From a virus: a stretch of DNA of 40,843 nt. A program made the translations under genes and the position numbers. Position 1 is the first letter of the stretch. The number at the start of each line of letters is the position of its first letter. Where the stretch lies: positions 1 to 40,843 of IMG/VR virus record IMGVR_UViG_3300020125_000389; one strand, written 5' to 3'. The notes under the pieces were generated by a model. The model worked only from the letters and a program-made list of their open reading frames with translations. It made no database searches and was not told the origin of the DNA. Positions 13,923 to 22,147 of this stretch are shown in pieces.

Positions 13923-14140
13923 CCGCGACGGAGTCCTCGCGTCGTGAAGCTCTTCGGCAGACGTTCCTGACACGGAAGCCTGTCTGCCTCGTACATCTCC
14001 CATCGCGGCGGTGCGGCCGCGGCTACTCACAGCCGGTCTTCACCATCGACGACGTGCGCGTCTCGGCGGCCGTCTGGCAGCTTGCCTTCGACGGCCGATT
14101 GACGCGCGCGCGTGAACGGTGGCTCGAGGAATTCGAATGA
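13919..14140 (+). CDS. Hypothetical protein, paralogue of the 36706 gene product
   Basis: 73 residues, ATGA start. The C-terminal half (TIDDVRVSAAVWQLAFDGRL and TRARERWLEEFE) shares the pattern IDDV-x-VS-x2-VW-x-LA-x4-L-x2-AR-x2-WLE with the protein at 36706-36918, far away in the lysis cassette. The N-terminus has two Cys residues. Cytoplasmic; function unknown. Confidence 0.55.
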   Translation: MTATESSRREALRQTFLTRKPVCLVHLPSRRCGRGYSQPVFTIDDVRVSAAVWQLAFDGRLTRARERWLEEFE

Positions 14141-14403
14141 CACTCGAGGATTACTTCACATCGGAATTCGCGAACGGTGCGATCGACTTCTTGCTGCGCG
14201 CCCATGTGTGGAACGGCGTCGTCGAGATCTACATCCATCCATCCGGTCGCGACGGATCGACCACGCCCACGTTGATTGTGGACGGCGACTTCGTCCGGCC
14301 GAAGTTCGCGCAGCACGCCACGAGCGCGGATGCCGACCGTTCGAATCGCGAGCGGCTCGAGCTTCGCAATCTGATGTTCGACGAGAGTGATGGCTCTGAA
14401 TGA
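14137..14403 (+). CDS. Hypothetical protein
   Basis: 88 residues from the ATG overlapping the previous stop; an upstream ATG at 14119 is less likely. The N-terminal half is alternating hydrophobic (IDFLLRAHVWNGVVEIYIHPS and TLIVDGDFVRPKFA), suggesting a small beta-rich fold, and the C-terminus is a charged helix. Unrecognised. Located in the cluster of small coupled genes ahead of the terminase. Confidence 0.5.
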   Translation: MTLEDYFTSEFANGAIDFLLRAHVWNGVVEIYIHPSGRDGSTTPTLIVDGDFVRPKFAQHATSADADRSNRERLELRNLMFDESDGSE

Positions 14404-14690
14404 ATCAACCGCTGCGCCGCCACGAGTTCTGCGACTCCTGCGGCGAGGACGTGACTTTGGATCTGGGCCACGCGTGTGACTGGTGCGGCGGCTGTCGTGT
14501 GCACTGCACGTGCGATCACCTCGGCGAAGTCCGCGTCACCAAGCGACGCGAGTCTCAGCGACGCACGCATGGCGCAGGTACCGACCGCTGCGCTGTTGCT
14601 CGGTGTGCTGGGGGTAGGGGGGTCGAAAGTCTGCAACCCTGGGCCGCGCGGACCGTGCGGCGGGTTCGCGCGCGCGCGTGCAGCAAATGA
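14400..14690 (+). CDS. Cysteine-rich (zinc-binding) small protein
   Basis: 96 residues, start coupled by ATGA. Residues 10-40 hold CDSC, CDWCGGC and CTCD, enough ligands for two zinc sites and reminiscent of RING-like or rubredoxin-like knuckles, plus conserved His13-like residues. The C-terminal half after ~residue 50 is Arg-rich and low complexity and overlaps possible start sites of the next gene, so the true protein may be read differently there. Confidence 0.5.
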   Translation: MNQPLRRHEFCDSCGEDVTLDLGHACDWCGGCRVHCTCDHLGEVRVTKRRESQRRTHGAGTDRCAVARCAGGRGVESLQPWAARTVRRVRARACSK

Positions 14691-14712
14691 AATCGCCTAT
14701 GGGGCAGGCCTG

Positions 14713-14958
14713 ATGCGGGACCACCGGACCGATCGAGCGACGCGCGACCTGCCGGCCGGCTATCAGTTCGGCGACGCGCGCTGGCGGCGGCCGTCTGAGA
14801 ACGCCGCCGAGCAGCTGTGCCGGCGCGCGCCACGATGCGGGTACTGCCGCAACCAGCTTCTCGACCAGATCTACGTGTTGGTAGCCGGGGAACCGTTCTG
14901 CAGCTATGACCACTGGCGGATGGATTTGCTTGAACGAATGCACCGGTTCCTCAGCTGA
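14713..14958 (+). CDS. Small zinc-ribbon protein upstream of terminase
   Basis: 81 residues from ATG 14713. The frame is open further upstream (ATG 14569), but that adds a Gly/Pro-rich stretch, so the shorter form is preferred. The core is CGYCRNQLLDQIYVLVAGEPFC followed by SYDHW, a CxxC...C...H zinc site. The N-terminal DLPAGYQFGDARWRRPS is polar. Its stop overlaps the ATG of the small terminase (TGATG). Confidence 0.55.
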   Translation: MRDHRTDRATRDLPAGYQFGDARWRRPSENAAEQLCRRAPRCGYCRNQLLDQIYVLVAGEPFCSYDHWRMDLLERMHRFLS

Positions 14959-15461
14959 TGCCGGGGACCGCGAATTCCGGCGGCCGCAACAAGAAGACGG
15001 CCGCGCAGCATCGCCTCGAGGGCACGTTCCAGAAAAGCCGCCACGCCGGCGACGTCGGCGCAGCGTCGGAACCACCGAAGGGTCGGCCGGCGCCGCCGAA
15101 GCGACTGAAGGGCGACGCGCTCGCCGAGTGGACGCGCATGTGCGACCGGCTCGAGCTCGCGCGGACGCTCTCGCTCGTCGACGACGCCGTCCTGTATCGC
15201 TACTGCCAGCTGCACGCGCGCGCCGAGCGCCTCGAGCGGCAGATCGCGGCCCTGAAATCGGCGTTCTACGTCGACCACATGGGCAACGAACGCGTGCACC
15301 CGGCGTTCGCGCAGCTGCGCGCGCACGACCAGGCGCTGCGCGGCTATCTCGTGGAATTCGGGCTGACGCCGGCGGCGCGGTCGCGCGTGAAGCCCGCCGA
15401 CGCGCCGGCTGACAAGGATCCGTTTGCGGAGTTCAGCGGAACCGATGATGCGACGCACTAG
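14958..15461 (+). CDS. terS: Terminase small subunit, P27 family
   Basis: 167 residues, typical for P27-type small terminases. It starts with the family pattern MPGTANSGGRNKKTAAQHRLEGTF-like basic N-terminus, then PPKRLKGDALAEWTRM, a long helical region (VLYRYCQLHARAERLERQIAA) and the motif VHPAFAQLRAHDQALRGYLVEFGLTPAAR. The small subunit recognises the phage packaging site and loads the large subunit. It overlaps the large subunit start by 17 bases, giving tight coupling. The identification rests on these family blocks and position. Confidence 0.9.
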   Translation: MPGTANSGGRNKKTAAQHRLEGTFQKSRHAGDVGAASEPPKGRPAPPKRLKGDALAEWTRMCDRLELARTLSLVDDAVLYRYCQLHARAERLERQIAALKSAFYVDHMGNERVHPAFAQLRAHDQALRGYLVEFGLTPAARSRVKPADAPADKDPFAEFSGTDDATH

Positions 15462-17343
15462 TCAGATCGCCGTACTCGTCCTGCTGTTCGTGTTCGGCCT
15501 CGCGGTCGGCCACGCGACGGCTGCGATCTACGTGCAGCGCAAGACGATCGGCCCGGCCGCGCGGCCGCAGACCGTGCGTCGTGGGCCGAACGACCCCACG
15601 GACGACAACGTCGTCGACGCGTATGCGCGCGACGTGGTCGCGGGCCGTGTGCCGGCAGGAAGGTACCACCGCCTGGCCTGCGAGCGGCATCTCCGCGATC
15701 GGGCGCGCGAAGGCACCGAGGGGTTCCCGTACCGGTTCGAGCTCGCGCGCGCGGAACGGTTCTTCCGGTTCTCCGAGAAGTTAAAGCACTACAAAGGCGA
15801 GTGGGCGGGGCAGCCGATTGTCCTGCAGCCGTACCAGAAGTTTCGGCTCGGCTCGGTGTTCGGCTGGGTGCATACCGAGACCGGCCTCCGTCGGTTCCGC
15901 ACCGCCTACAACGAGATCCCGCGCAAGAACGGCAAGTCGCTCGAGGCGGCGATCGTCGCGCTGTATGTGACCTTCTTCGACGGTGAGCCAGGCGCGGAAG
16001 GCTATTGCCTGGCGACGAAACTCGGCCAGGCGATGTTCGTGTTCCGCGACGCGAAGAAGCTCGTCGCGTCGAGCGGCCTGAAGGAGCGCATCAAGCCGGC
16101 GGCCAAAGCGCTCTCGCGCGCCGACTCGGAATCGAAGCTGGCGCCGCTCGGCGCGAACCCGGAAGACGGCCTCAACCCGCATCTCATCGTCATCGATGAG
16201 TTCCACAAGCTGGTCAACCGCGACCTGATCGACGTGATGGAAACGGCGACCGGCGCACGCCGGCAGCCGCTGTTTTTCTACATCACGACGGCGGGCGACG
16301 ACCTGGTGTCGCCGTGCGGCGATCAGCACCAGTACGCGTGCCAAGTCCTCGACGGTGTGTTTGTCGACGAGACGCTGTTCGCGTTCATCGCGCATGCCGA
16401 TGTCGAGGACGACTGGCTCGACGAGCGGACCTGGGCGAAGGCCAATCCGAACTGGAACGTCTCGATCAAGCCGGACGACATGCGCGCGCTCGCAACGAAG
16501 GCGCGCAACATGCCGTCGGCCGCGGCGACGTTCAAGCAGAAGCGCCTGAATCTCTGGGTGAACACCGCCGCCCCGTGGCTGTCGATCGACGGCTGGCGCG
16601 CCGGCCAGACAACCGGGGACCTCGAGCAGCTCCGCGGCCGGGCGTGCTGGGTGGGCGTCGACCTCGCGTCGAAGATTGACCTGGCGGCCGCCGCGTTCGT
16701 GTTTCCGCCGGCGAACCTGCGCCGCCGGCCACCGACCGAGGAGGACGCCGGCGAGGACGAGGCGGCGGCGGCGCCGGCGAAGGAACCGTGGCGCTACCTC
16801 GTGAAGTGTGTCACCCCGGCGGAGACACTCGTCGAGCGGGCCCGGCGCGATCGCGCGCCATATGAACAGTGGGTCGCTGACGGGCACCTCATCACCACAC
16901 CGGGCAACCGGATCGATCAGGACGCGATCCTCAACGTCATCGTCACCACGGCGCGAGACCTGGGGCTCGAAGTCCGGCATGTCGGCGTCGACCCGTGGAA
17001 TGCCGGGAACATCGAAAAGGACCTGCAGGAAGCCGGGTTCAACGTCGTCGAGGTGCCGCAGACCTTCGCGTACCTGAGCGCGCCGAGCAAAGAGTTCGAA
17101 GCCGAGGTCCTCGACGCGTGCGCCGATGCTGGCGGCAACCCGCTGATGGCGTGGATGGTCAGCAACGCCGTCGTGCAGCGCGACGGGAAAGACAACATCC
17201 AGCCGATCAAACGAAACAGCCGTGGCCGCATCGACGGCGTGGTCGCGGCGCTCATCGCGAAGGCGCTGGTGCTGCGCGCCCCGGACCAAGCGCCCTCGGT
17301 CTACCTGACGCGCGGCGTCCTCGACCTTGGAGATTTCGTATGA
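15445..17343 (+). CDS. terL: Terminase large subunit (ATPase/nuclease), with hydrophobic N-terminus
   Basis: 632 residues from ATG 15445. The ATPase has the terminase-type Walker A RKNGKS (160-165) and Walker B LIVIDEFH with D251-E252, and a coupling motif FFYITTAGDD near 278. The RNase H-like nuclease shows its three acidic positions: WVGVDLAS (D406), HVGVDPWN (D516) and IDGVVAAL (D597). It drives DNA packaging and cuts concatemers. Residues 7-30 are a strongly hydrophobic helix (QIAVLVLLFVFGLAVGHATA) not expected in this family; conserved sequence begins only near residue 60 (YARDVVAGRVPAGRY). An in-frame GTG at 15532 would remove it, so the start is uncertain. Confidence 0.95.
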   Translation: MMRRTSQIAVLVLLFVFGLAVGHATAAIYVQRKTIGPAARPQTVRRGPNDPTDDNVVDAYARDVVAGRVPAGRYHRLACERHLRDRAREGTEGFPYRFELARAERFFRFSEKLKHYKGEWAGQPIVLQPYQKFRLGSVFGWVHTETGLRRFRTAYNEIPRKNGKSLEAAIVALYVTFFDGEPGAEGYCLATKLGQAMFVFRDAKKLVASSGLKERIKPAAKALSRADSESKLAPLGANPEDGLNPHLIVIDEFHKLVNRDLIDVMETATGARRQPLFFYITTAGDDLVSPCGDQHQYACQVLDGVFVDETLFAFIAHADVEDDWLDERTWAKANPNWNVSIKPDDMRALATKARNMPSAAATFKQKRLNLWVNTAAPWLSIDGWRAGQTTGDLEQLRGRACWVGVDLASKIDLAAAAFVFPPANLRRRPPTEEDAGEDEAAAAPAKEPWRYLVKCVTPAETLVERARRDRAPYEQWVADGHLITTPGNRIDQDAILNVIVTTARDLGLEVRHVGVDPWNAGNIEKDLQEAGFNVVEVPQTFAYLSAPSKEFEAEVLDACADAGGNPLMAWMVSNAVVQRDGKDNIQPIKRNSRGRIDGVVAALIAKALVLRAPDQAPSVYLTRGVLDLGDFV

Positions 17344-17522
17344 CGCGTCGCGCCACAACGTTCGTGACCGAGAACGTGCGCGGCCTGCTCGTCCTCGCCG
17401 GCGCGTCCTGGCTCTACATCGGCCTCGCGGGATTCTCCGCGCACGCGGCCGACATGTTCGCAGGCGCGCTGCTGATGGGCATCGGCGCGTATCCGTACCT
17501 GCACCGGAAAGGCACACGCTGA
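17340..17522 (+). CDS. Small two-pass membrane protein between terL and portal
   Basis: 60 residues, ATGA overlap with terL and TGATG overlap with the portal gene. Two hydrophobic helices (GLLVLAGASWLYIGLAGF and ADMFAGALLMGIGAYPYL) with a basic C-terminus. Membrane proteins are not normally made in this spot of a head operon. It could be a holin-like or membrane-targeting accessory; no function is indicated by sequence. Confidence 0.6.
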   Translation: MTRRATTFVTENVRGLLVLAGASWLYIGLAGFSAHAADMFAGALLMGIGAYPYLHRKGTR

Positions 17523-19090
17523 TGGACATCCTCGGGCGATTGCTCGGCGGCGACGATCTGTGGGCGGGCGTGCCCGGGCCCATGTCGGACTTTTGGTACG
17601 GCCCGGTCGGGTCCATGACGGACGCCGGCGTGCGCGTCGACGTCGAGACCGCGAAGAAGATCAGCGCCTGGTACCGCGGCCGCGACATCCTCGCGACCGT
17701 CCTCGCGATGCTGCCGCTGCCGCTCATGGAACGGCTGCCGAACGATGGGGGCTCGCAGCCGGCGACGCAGCATCCGTTGTACGACGTCCTGCACGACAAA
17801 CCGAACGTCTGGCAGGACTCGTTCCAGTGGCGTCGCCAGCAGATGTATCACCTGATCGACTACGGGAACGGGATCAACCGCATTGTGTCCGGCGCTCGCG
17901 GCTTCGTCGACGAGCTCCATCCGGTGCATCCCACGCTCGTTGATCCGCCGCGGCAGCTGGCGAACGGCCGCCTCGTCTATGACATTCGCAATCCGAAGAC
18001 GAGTCAGAAAGAGACGTTCACGCAGGATGAAATCTTTCACCTGCGCGGCGCCTCCGACGACGGCCTGTGGGGCAAGGGCATTCTCGAGTACGCGCGTCGC
18101 AGCCTCGGCACGGCGTCGGCGACGGAGAGCTACGCCGCCAATATTTTCTCGCGCGGCACCCTGAACGGCGGCGTGATCGAGAACCCCGGCATGCTCGACA
18201 AAGAGGCCGCGAAACGCATGGCGCAATCCTTCGTCACGGCCGCGAAGGACTGGCACATGCCGAAGGTGCTCGAGCAGGGCTCGAAATTCGTTCCGAACGA
18301 GATGACGCCCGAAGACGCGCAGATGTTGCTGTCGCGCAAGTACACCGTCGACGACATCGCGCGCTGGCTCGGGGTGCCGCGGTTGATGCTCGAGAACAGC
18401 GATCCGAGCTTCGGGAACGCCGAGCAGTTCACGCAGAACTTCATCGATTTCATGATGGGCCCTTGGCTGTCGCTCTGGGAATTCGCCATCCGCGATCAGC
18501 TGATCCTGGCGCCGCAGAAGTACTTCGCGCGCTTCACGCGCCAGGCGCTCGTCCGCGGGAATTTCAAGGACCGCATGGACGGGCTGCTCGCCGGCGTCAA
18601 CGGCGGCATCTACACGGCCGACGAAGCGCGCGCGATCGAAGACCTGAACAAACGCGGTGGCAAGGCGGATGAACTCCGCGAGCCGCAGAACATTACCGGC
18701 AAGCCGCAGGCGCCCTCGTCGTCGTCGCCAGTGACGCCGCACGCACCGGCGAAACCGAGGCCCGCGCCCGCGGCCGCGCGCGCGGAGGCGATCGTCGTCG
18801 CCTCCGCCGCGCGGCTCCTGCGCAAGGAAGTCGCGGCGGTCCAGAAGCTCGCCGTGCGTCACGCCGCAGACGGCGACGCGTTCGCGGCCGCGGTCACCGA
18901 GTTCTATCTCGCGCACGCCGAGCTCGTCGAGCAGACGCTGGCGCTCTCTCGGCCCGAGGCGCACGTCTACTGTTCGCAACAGGCCGCGCAGATCCTCGGG
19001 GGCGACTGGATCGCGGCGCTCGAGCTGTGGAAAACCGATCACTACGCGACAGGGCTCGCCGCCTTGGCGCTCGACGAGGAGGCAGCCTAA
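17522..19090 (+). CDS. Portal protein, HK97 type
   Basis: 522 residues. The family's core is visible: DVETAKKISAWYRGRDILATV near residue 40, PLYDVLHDKPN, WRRQQMYHLIDYGNGINRIV, DEIFHLRGASDDGLWGKGIL, the segment TLNGGVIENPGMLDKEA, and DIARWLGVPRLMLEN followed by FTQNFIDFMMGPWL. Portals form the dodecameric vertex ring through which DNA enters and leaves. The C-terminal ~110 residues after a Pro/Ala linker form an extra helical domain, longer than in HK97 gp3, which may be a helical barrel. Overlaps the next gene (TAATG). Confidence 0.93.
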   Translation: MDILGRLLGGDDLWAGVPGPMSDFWYGPVGSMTDAGVRVDVETAKKISAWYRGRDILATVLAMLPLPLMERLPNDGGSQPATQHPLYDVLHDKPNVWQDSFQWRRQQMYHLIDYGNGINRIVSGARGFVDELHPVHPTLVDPPRQLANGRLVYDIRNPKTSQKETFTQDEIFHLRGASDDGLWGKGILEYARRSLGTASATESYAANIFSRGTLNGGVIENPGMLDKEAAKRMAQSFVTAAKDWHMPKVLEQGSKFVPNEMTPEDAQMLLSRKYTVDDIARWLGVPRLMLENSDPSFGNAEQFTQNFIDFMMGPWLSLWEFAIRDQLILAPQKYFARFTRQALVRGNFKDRMDGLLAGVNGGIYTADEARAIEDLNKRGGKADELREPQNITGKPQAPSSSSPVTPHAPAKPRPAPAAARAEAIVVASAARLLRKEVAAVQKLAVRHAADGDAFAAAVTEFYLAHAELVEQTLALSRPEAHVYCSQQAAQILGGDWIAALELWKTDHYATGLAALALDEEAA

Positions 19091-19350
19091 TGGCACGTCC
19101 GTTCCTATCGCCGCCGCCGGGCGGGCATCTGCTCGGCCAGCCGTGCACGCTGGCGAATCTCTCACTGCCGGTGAACGCCACGCTGACCTGTAACTGCGGC
19201 GCGTCCGACGACACGACGATGCACGTCGTGGCGAGTGCGCCGGTGCAATGTCCCGGCTGTCACAAGGTCTACGTCCTGTCGTTCAACCCAGCCAATGGGC
19301 AAGTCGCCGTTCAAATGGCCGACGTCGCCACAATCGAGGAGCCGTCATGA
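19090..19350 (+). CDS. Zinc-ribbon protein between portal and protease
   Basis: 86 residues starting at ATG in TAATG. Two cysteine pairs, CNCG near 36 and CPGC near 55, bracket a beta strand (TTMHVVASAPVQ), a clear zinc ribbon. The N-terminus is Pro/Gly-rich. Located inside the head operon, so it may be a minor head or assembly factor. Overlaps the protease start (ATGA). Confidence 0.6.
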   Translation: MARPFLSPPPGGHLLGQPCTLANLSLPVNATLTCNCGASDDTTMHVVASAPVQCPGCHKVYVLSFNPANGQVAVQMADVATIEEPS

Positions 19351-20237
19351 AGTATCTGCACATCGCCCGGTACGTGTCGTCGACGCTGTGGGCGATCACG
19401 CCAGAGAAGATGGCCGAGCTCCTCGAGGTGCTGGCCTTCCGCGCCGCCGGCCACACCTTCTCGGCCGAAGAAATTCGCGCGCGCATCGGTGACGGCGGCG
19501 GATCCGGTGGCGGTCCGTCGAAGCGCGGCGGCGTCGCGGTCATTCCCATCCGCGGCGTGATCGCGAACCGGATGGGCGGCATGGACGAGGGCAGCGGCGG
19601 CACGTCGGCCGAGCGCATTGCCGCGATGCTCGACCAGGTGGGCGCCGACGCCAGTATCGGCACCGTCGTGTACGACATCGACTCCCCGGGCGGCACGGTG
19701 CCTGGCATCCAGGAGCTCGCGGCGAAGATGTTCGCGCTGCGGAACGCAAAGACCCAGATCGCGCAGGTCAACAGCCTGGCGGCGAGCGCGGCGTACTGGC
19801 TCGCGAGTCAGTGCGACGAGATTGTCAGCGTGCCGAGCGGGACGGCGGGATCGATCGGCGTGTTCACGGCGCACAAGGACCTGTCGAAGGCGCTCGAGAA
19901 CGAAGGCGTGAACGTGACGCTGATCTCGGCCGGGAAATACAAGGTCGAAGGGAATCCGTTCGAACCCCTCACCGAGGACGCGCAGGCGGTGCTGCAAGCG
20001 CGCGTCGACGAGGCGTATGGCCAGTTCGTGAAAGACGTGGCGCGCGGCCGCGGCGTGTCGCAGACGGCGGTTCGGGACGGGTACGGCCAGGGACGCGCGC
20101 TCGGGGCGAAGGATGCGCTCAAGGCGGGGCTCGTCGACGCGATCGGCACGCTCGAGGAGACGATGGGCCGAGTGATCGGCGGTCGATCATCGAAAGCGGG
20201 GACGCGCGCGTCCTCGGCGCGGCGCCTGCTGCTGTGA
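19347..20237 (+). CDS. S49-family prohead maturation protease
   Basis: 296 residues. The SppA/protein C fold is readable: VAVIPIRGVIANR (64-76), the oxyanion strand VVYDIDSPGGTV (107-118), the nucleophile Ser147 in NSLAASAAYW, and the general base Lys199 in ISAGKYKVEGNP. The C-terminal GYGQGRALGAKDALKAGLVDAIG is also conserved in the family. It cleaves the delta domain of the capsid protein and itself during head maturation. The N-terminal 55 residues are a family-typical leader with a Gly-rich linker. GTGA coupling links it to the small RHH gene downstream. Confidence 0.93.
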   Translation: MKYLHIARYVSSTLWAITPEKMAELLEVLAFRAAGHTFSAEEIRARIGDGGGSGGGPSKRGGVAVIPIRGVIANRMGGMDEGSGGTSAERIAAMLDQVGADASIGTVVYDIDSPGGTVPGIQELAAKMFALRNAKTQIAQVNSLAASAAYWLASQCDEIVSVPSGTAGSIGVFTAHKDLSKALENEGVNVTLISAGKYKVEGNPFEPLTEDAQAVLQARVDEAYGQFVKDVARGRGVSQTAVRDGYGQGRALGAKDALKAGLVDAIGTLEETMGRVIGGRSSKAGTRASSARRLLL

Positions 20238-20401
20238 AACCGCGCGGGCGGCCGCGCGTCGGGGTCGAAGAACCGTCGGCCGACGTCCATCTGACGATGC
20301 CGGCGAGCCTCTACGACCGCGCGTACGCCGCCGCGTCGAAGGCGCAGATCTCGGTGCCGGAACTCATTCGCCGGACGCTGGCGGCGAATTTAGAAACCTA
20401 A
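20234..20401 (+). CDS. Ribbon-helix-helix (CopG-like) DNA-binding protein
   Basis: 55 residues, GTG start overlapping the protease stop (GTGA). After a basic AT-hook-like stretch (KPRGRPRVG), residues 17-52 give a textbook ribbon-helix-helix: strand ADVHLTMPAS, helix 1 LYDRAYAAASKA, turn, helix 2 SVPELIRRTLAANL. RHH proteins are dimeric repressors. Placement between the protease and the capsid gene, directly upstream of a large hairpin, suggests it may regulate the capsid transcript or autoregulate. This role is inference. Confidence 0.65.
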   Translation: MKPRGRPRVGVEEPSADVHLTMPASLYDRAYAAASKAQISVPELIRRTLAANLET

Positions 20402-20464
20402 AATCGACAGCCCGAACCGGCGGCTTCATCATAGGGCTACACGAGCAACGCGACTTCCTTTGAA

Positions 20465-20529
20465 GGCGCGTGTGAGTCGAGACCGTGGCGGCGATATCGC
20501 CGCGCGGCCGACACGCACGCGCCTTTTTT
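20465..20529 (+). terminator. Large hairpin with U-tract between protease and capsid genes
   Basis: GGCGCGTG at 20465-20472 pairs perfectly with CACGCGCC at 20516-20523, followed at once by six T (20524-20529). Inside the loop, a perfect palindrome GGCGATATCGCC sits around 20489-20500 and would form a second hairpin. This fits a rho-independent terminator or attenuator placed 38 bases before the capsid start. Structure is predicted from the sequence only. Confidence 0.55.
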
Positions 20530-20566
20530 CGTTGGTGGGGTCGCGTGGCGCTGAGAGGACATATCC

Positions 20567-22114
20567 ATGAGATTCACGACGCTGCCGTTCCTGATGGCGA
20601 TGGTCATGGCCATCGCGCACATGCCGACGGACATCTACCAGATTTGCGCCTGGAACCACGGCACGGAACAGGTGGAGCCGTGGCGGACGACGATTTCAAC
20701 GCTGCCGGCGGTGCAGCGGCTGGTGCTCGCGGCGACGCGCCTGCGCGCCTGGCTCGCTGAATTGACCGACGTCCCGCTGCTCGCCAGCGAAGTCGGCGCG
20801 GTCGGCAACATCAAGCAGCTCCTGCAGGACGAGGCCGACAACAAGGCCGCCATCCGCAAGGCGAAGAAGGAAGGCCGCGAGCTGAACGCGCTCGTCGAGC
20901 CCACGCCGGAGCAGACCACTCGCCTCAGTGCGGTGCTCGCCGAGCTCGACGCGCTCGAGGCGAAGCAGGACACCATCGACGCCGATCTGGCGCGCGCGCG
21001 GCGGCTCCAGGACGACGAGCGGACGGCGCCGTCGATGCCGGCGATTCAGCTCGGCGCCGATCACGCCACCGAAGCGCCGGTCACGCTTGGCCAGTTCCTC
21101 CAGGGCATCGCTTACACGATGACCGGCAAGGCCTCGCAGCTCTCGCCGGCGGTGCAGGCGGCCGTCTCCGGCGCCTCGTCCGGCGATCCGACGGCCGGTG
21201 GCTTCCTGGTGCGCGCGGACTGGAACACTTCACTGCTCGACAAGATGAAGGAAGAGGGCGTACTCGCCCCCCAGTGCCGCACGATTCCGATCGGCCCCGA
21301 GTCGGACGGGATCGAAGCGCCGTATGTGAACGAAACGAGCCGGGCGACCGGATCGCGATGGGGCGGCGTGCAGGTCTACCGCGCCGCGGAAGCGGCGTCG
21401 GTGACGGCGAGCAAGCCGACGCTCGGCAAGTTCGAGCTGCGCCTCGACGACTTGATGGGCCTGTTCTACGCGACCGATCGCCTGCTGCGCGATACGACGG
21501 CGCTCGAAGCGATCGCGATGGACGCGTTCCCGTCAGAGTTCGCCTTCAAGTTGGACGACGAAATTCTCCGCGGCGACGGCGCCGGCCAGTGCCTCGGCGT
21601 GCTGAATTCGCCCGCGCTGGTTACCGTGGCCAAAGAAAACGGGCAGACCGCCGCGACGATCAAGGCGGAGAACATCATCAAGATGTACGCGCGGATGCTC
21701 GCCAGCCGCGTGAGCACCGCCAAGTGGTACATCAACCAGGAGTGCCTGCCGCAGCTCCAGCAGATGTATGTCGCGATTGGCACGGCCGGGCAGCTGATTT
21801 ATATGCCGCCGAACGGCCTCGTCGATGCGCCGTACGGCACGCTCCTCGGCCGACCGGTCGTCCCGATTGAACAGGCCTCCGGCCTCGGCACGGTGGGCGA
21901 CATCCTGTTCCTCTCGCTCGCGCGCGACTATGTCCTCATCGACAAGCCGATGACCTCGGCATCGTCGGAACACGTGCGCTTCCTGTTCAACGAGAAGACG
22001 TTCAAGTGGGTGTACCCGATCATCGGCCGGCCGAAGCTGCAGGCCGCCATCACCCCGTACAAGGCAACGACCGCGACGACGCTGTCGCCGTTCGTGGCGT
22101 TGGCGGCTCGGTAA
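20567..22114 (+). CDS. Major capsid protein, HK97 fold, with hydrophobic N-terminal extension
   Basis: 515 residues. An AGAGGA ribosome-binding site at 20554-20559 fixes the start. Residues ~80-155 are the charged helical delta/scaffold region (ADNKAAIRKAKKEGRELNAL, AELDALEAKQDTIDADLARA). The mature shell follows: GGFLVRADWN, GIEAPYVNET, KFELRLDDLMGLFYATDRLL, FKLDDEILRGDGAGQCLGVLN, and the C-terminal GRPVVPIEQASGLGTVGDILF with LFNEKTFKWVYPIIGRPKL. Residues 1-25 are unusually hydrophobic (RFTTLPFLMAMVMAIAHM) with a Trp/Cys segment following, which is not normal for HK97-type proteins and would be removed with the delta domain if cleaved by the upstream S49 protease. Confidence 0.93.
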   Translation: MRFTTLPFLMAMVMAIAHMPTDIYQICAWNHGTEQVEPWRTTISTLPAVQRLVLAATRLRAWLAELTDVPLLASEVGAVGNIKQLLQDEADNKAAIRKAKKEGRELNALVEPTPEQTTRLSAVLAELDALEAKQDTIDADLARARRLQDDERTAPSMPAIQLGADHATEAPVTLGQFLQGIAYTMTGKASQLSPAVQAAVSGASSGDPTAGGFLVRADWNTSLLDKMKEEGVLAPQCRTIPIGPESDGIEAPYVNETSRATGSRWGGVQVYRAAEAASVTASKPTLGKFELRLDDLMGLFYATDRLLRDTTALEAIAMDAFPSEFAFKLDDEILRGDGAGQCLGVLNSPALVTVAKENGQTAATIKAENIIKMYARMLASRVSTAKWYINQECLPQLQQMYVAIGTAGQLIYMPPNGLVDAPYGTLLGRPVVPIEQASGLGTVGDILFLSLARDYVLIDKPMTSASSEHVRFLFNEKTFKWVYPIIGRPKLQAAITPYKATTATTLSPFVALAAR

Positions 22115-22147
22115 TCGGGTTCTGGAACTGACACAAGGAGCGACGTC

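Noticed and set aside
15781-17799. Long reverse-strand open frame (672 codons) opposite terL
   Set aside because: High-GC codon bias opens antisense frames; the forward strand carries all terminase motifs and the reverse product is low-complexity Arg/Val-rich with no family signature.
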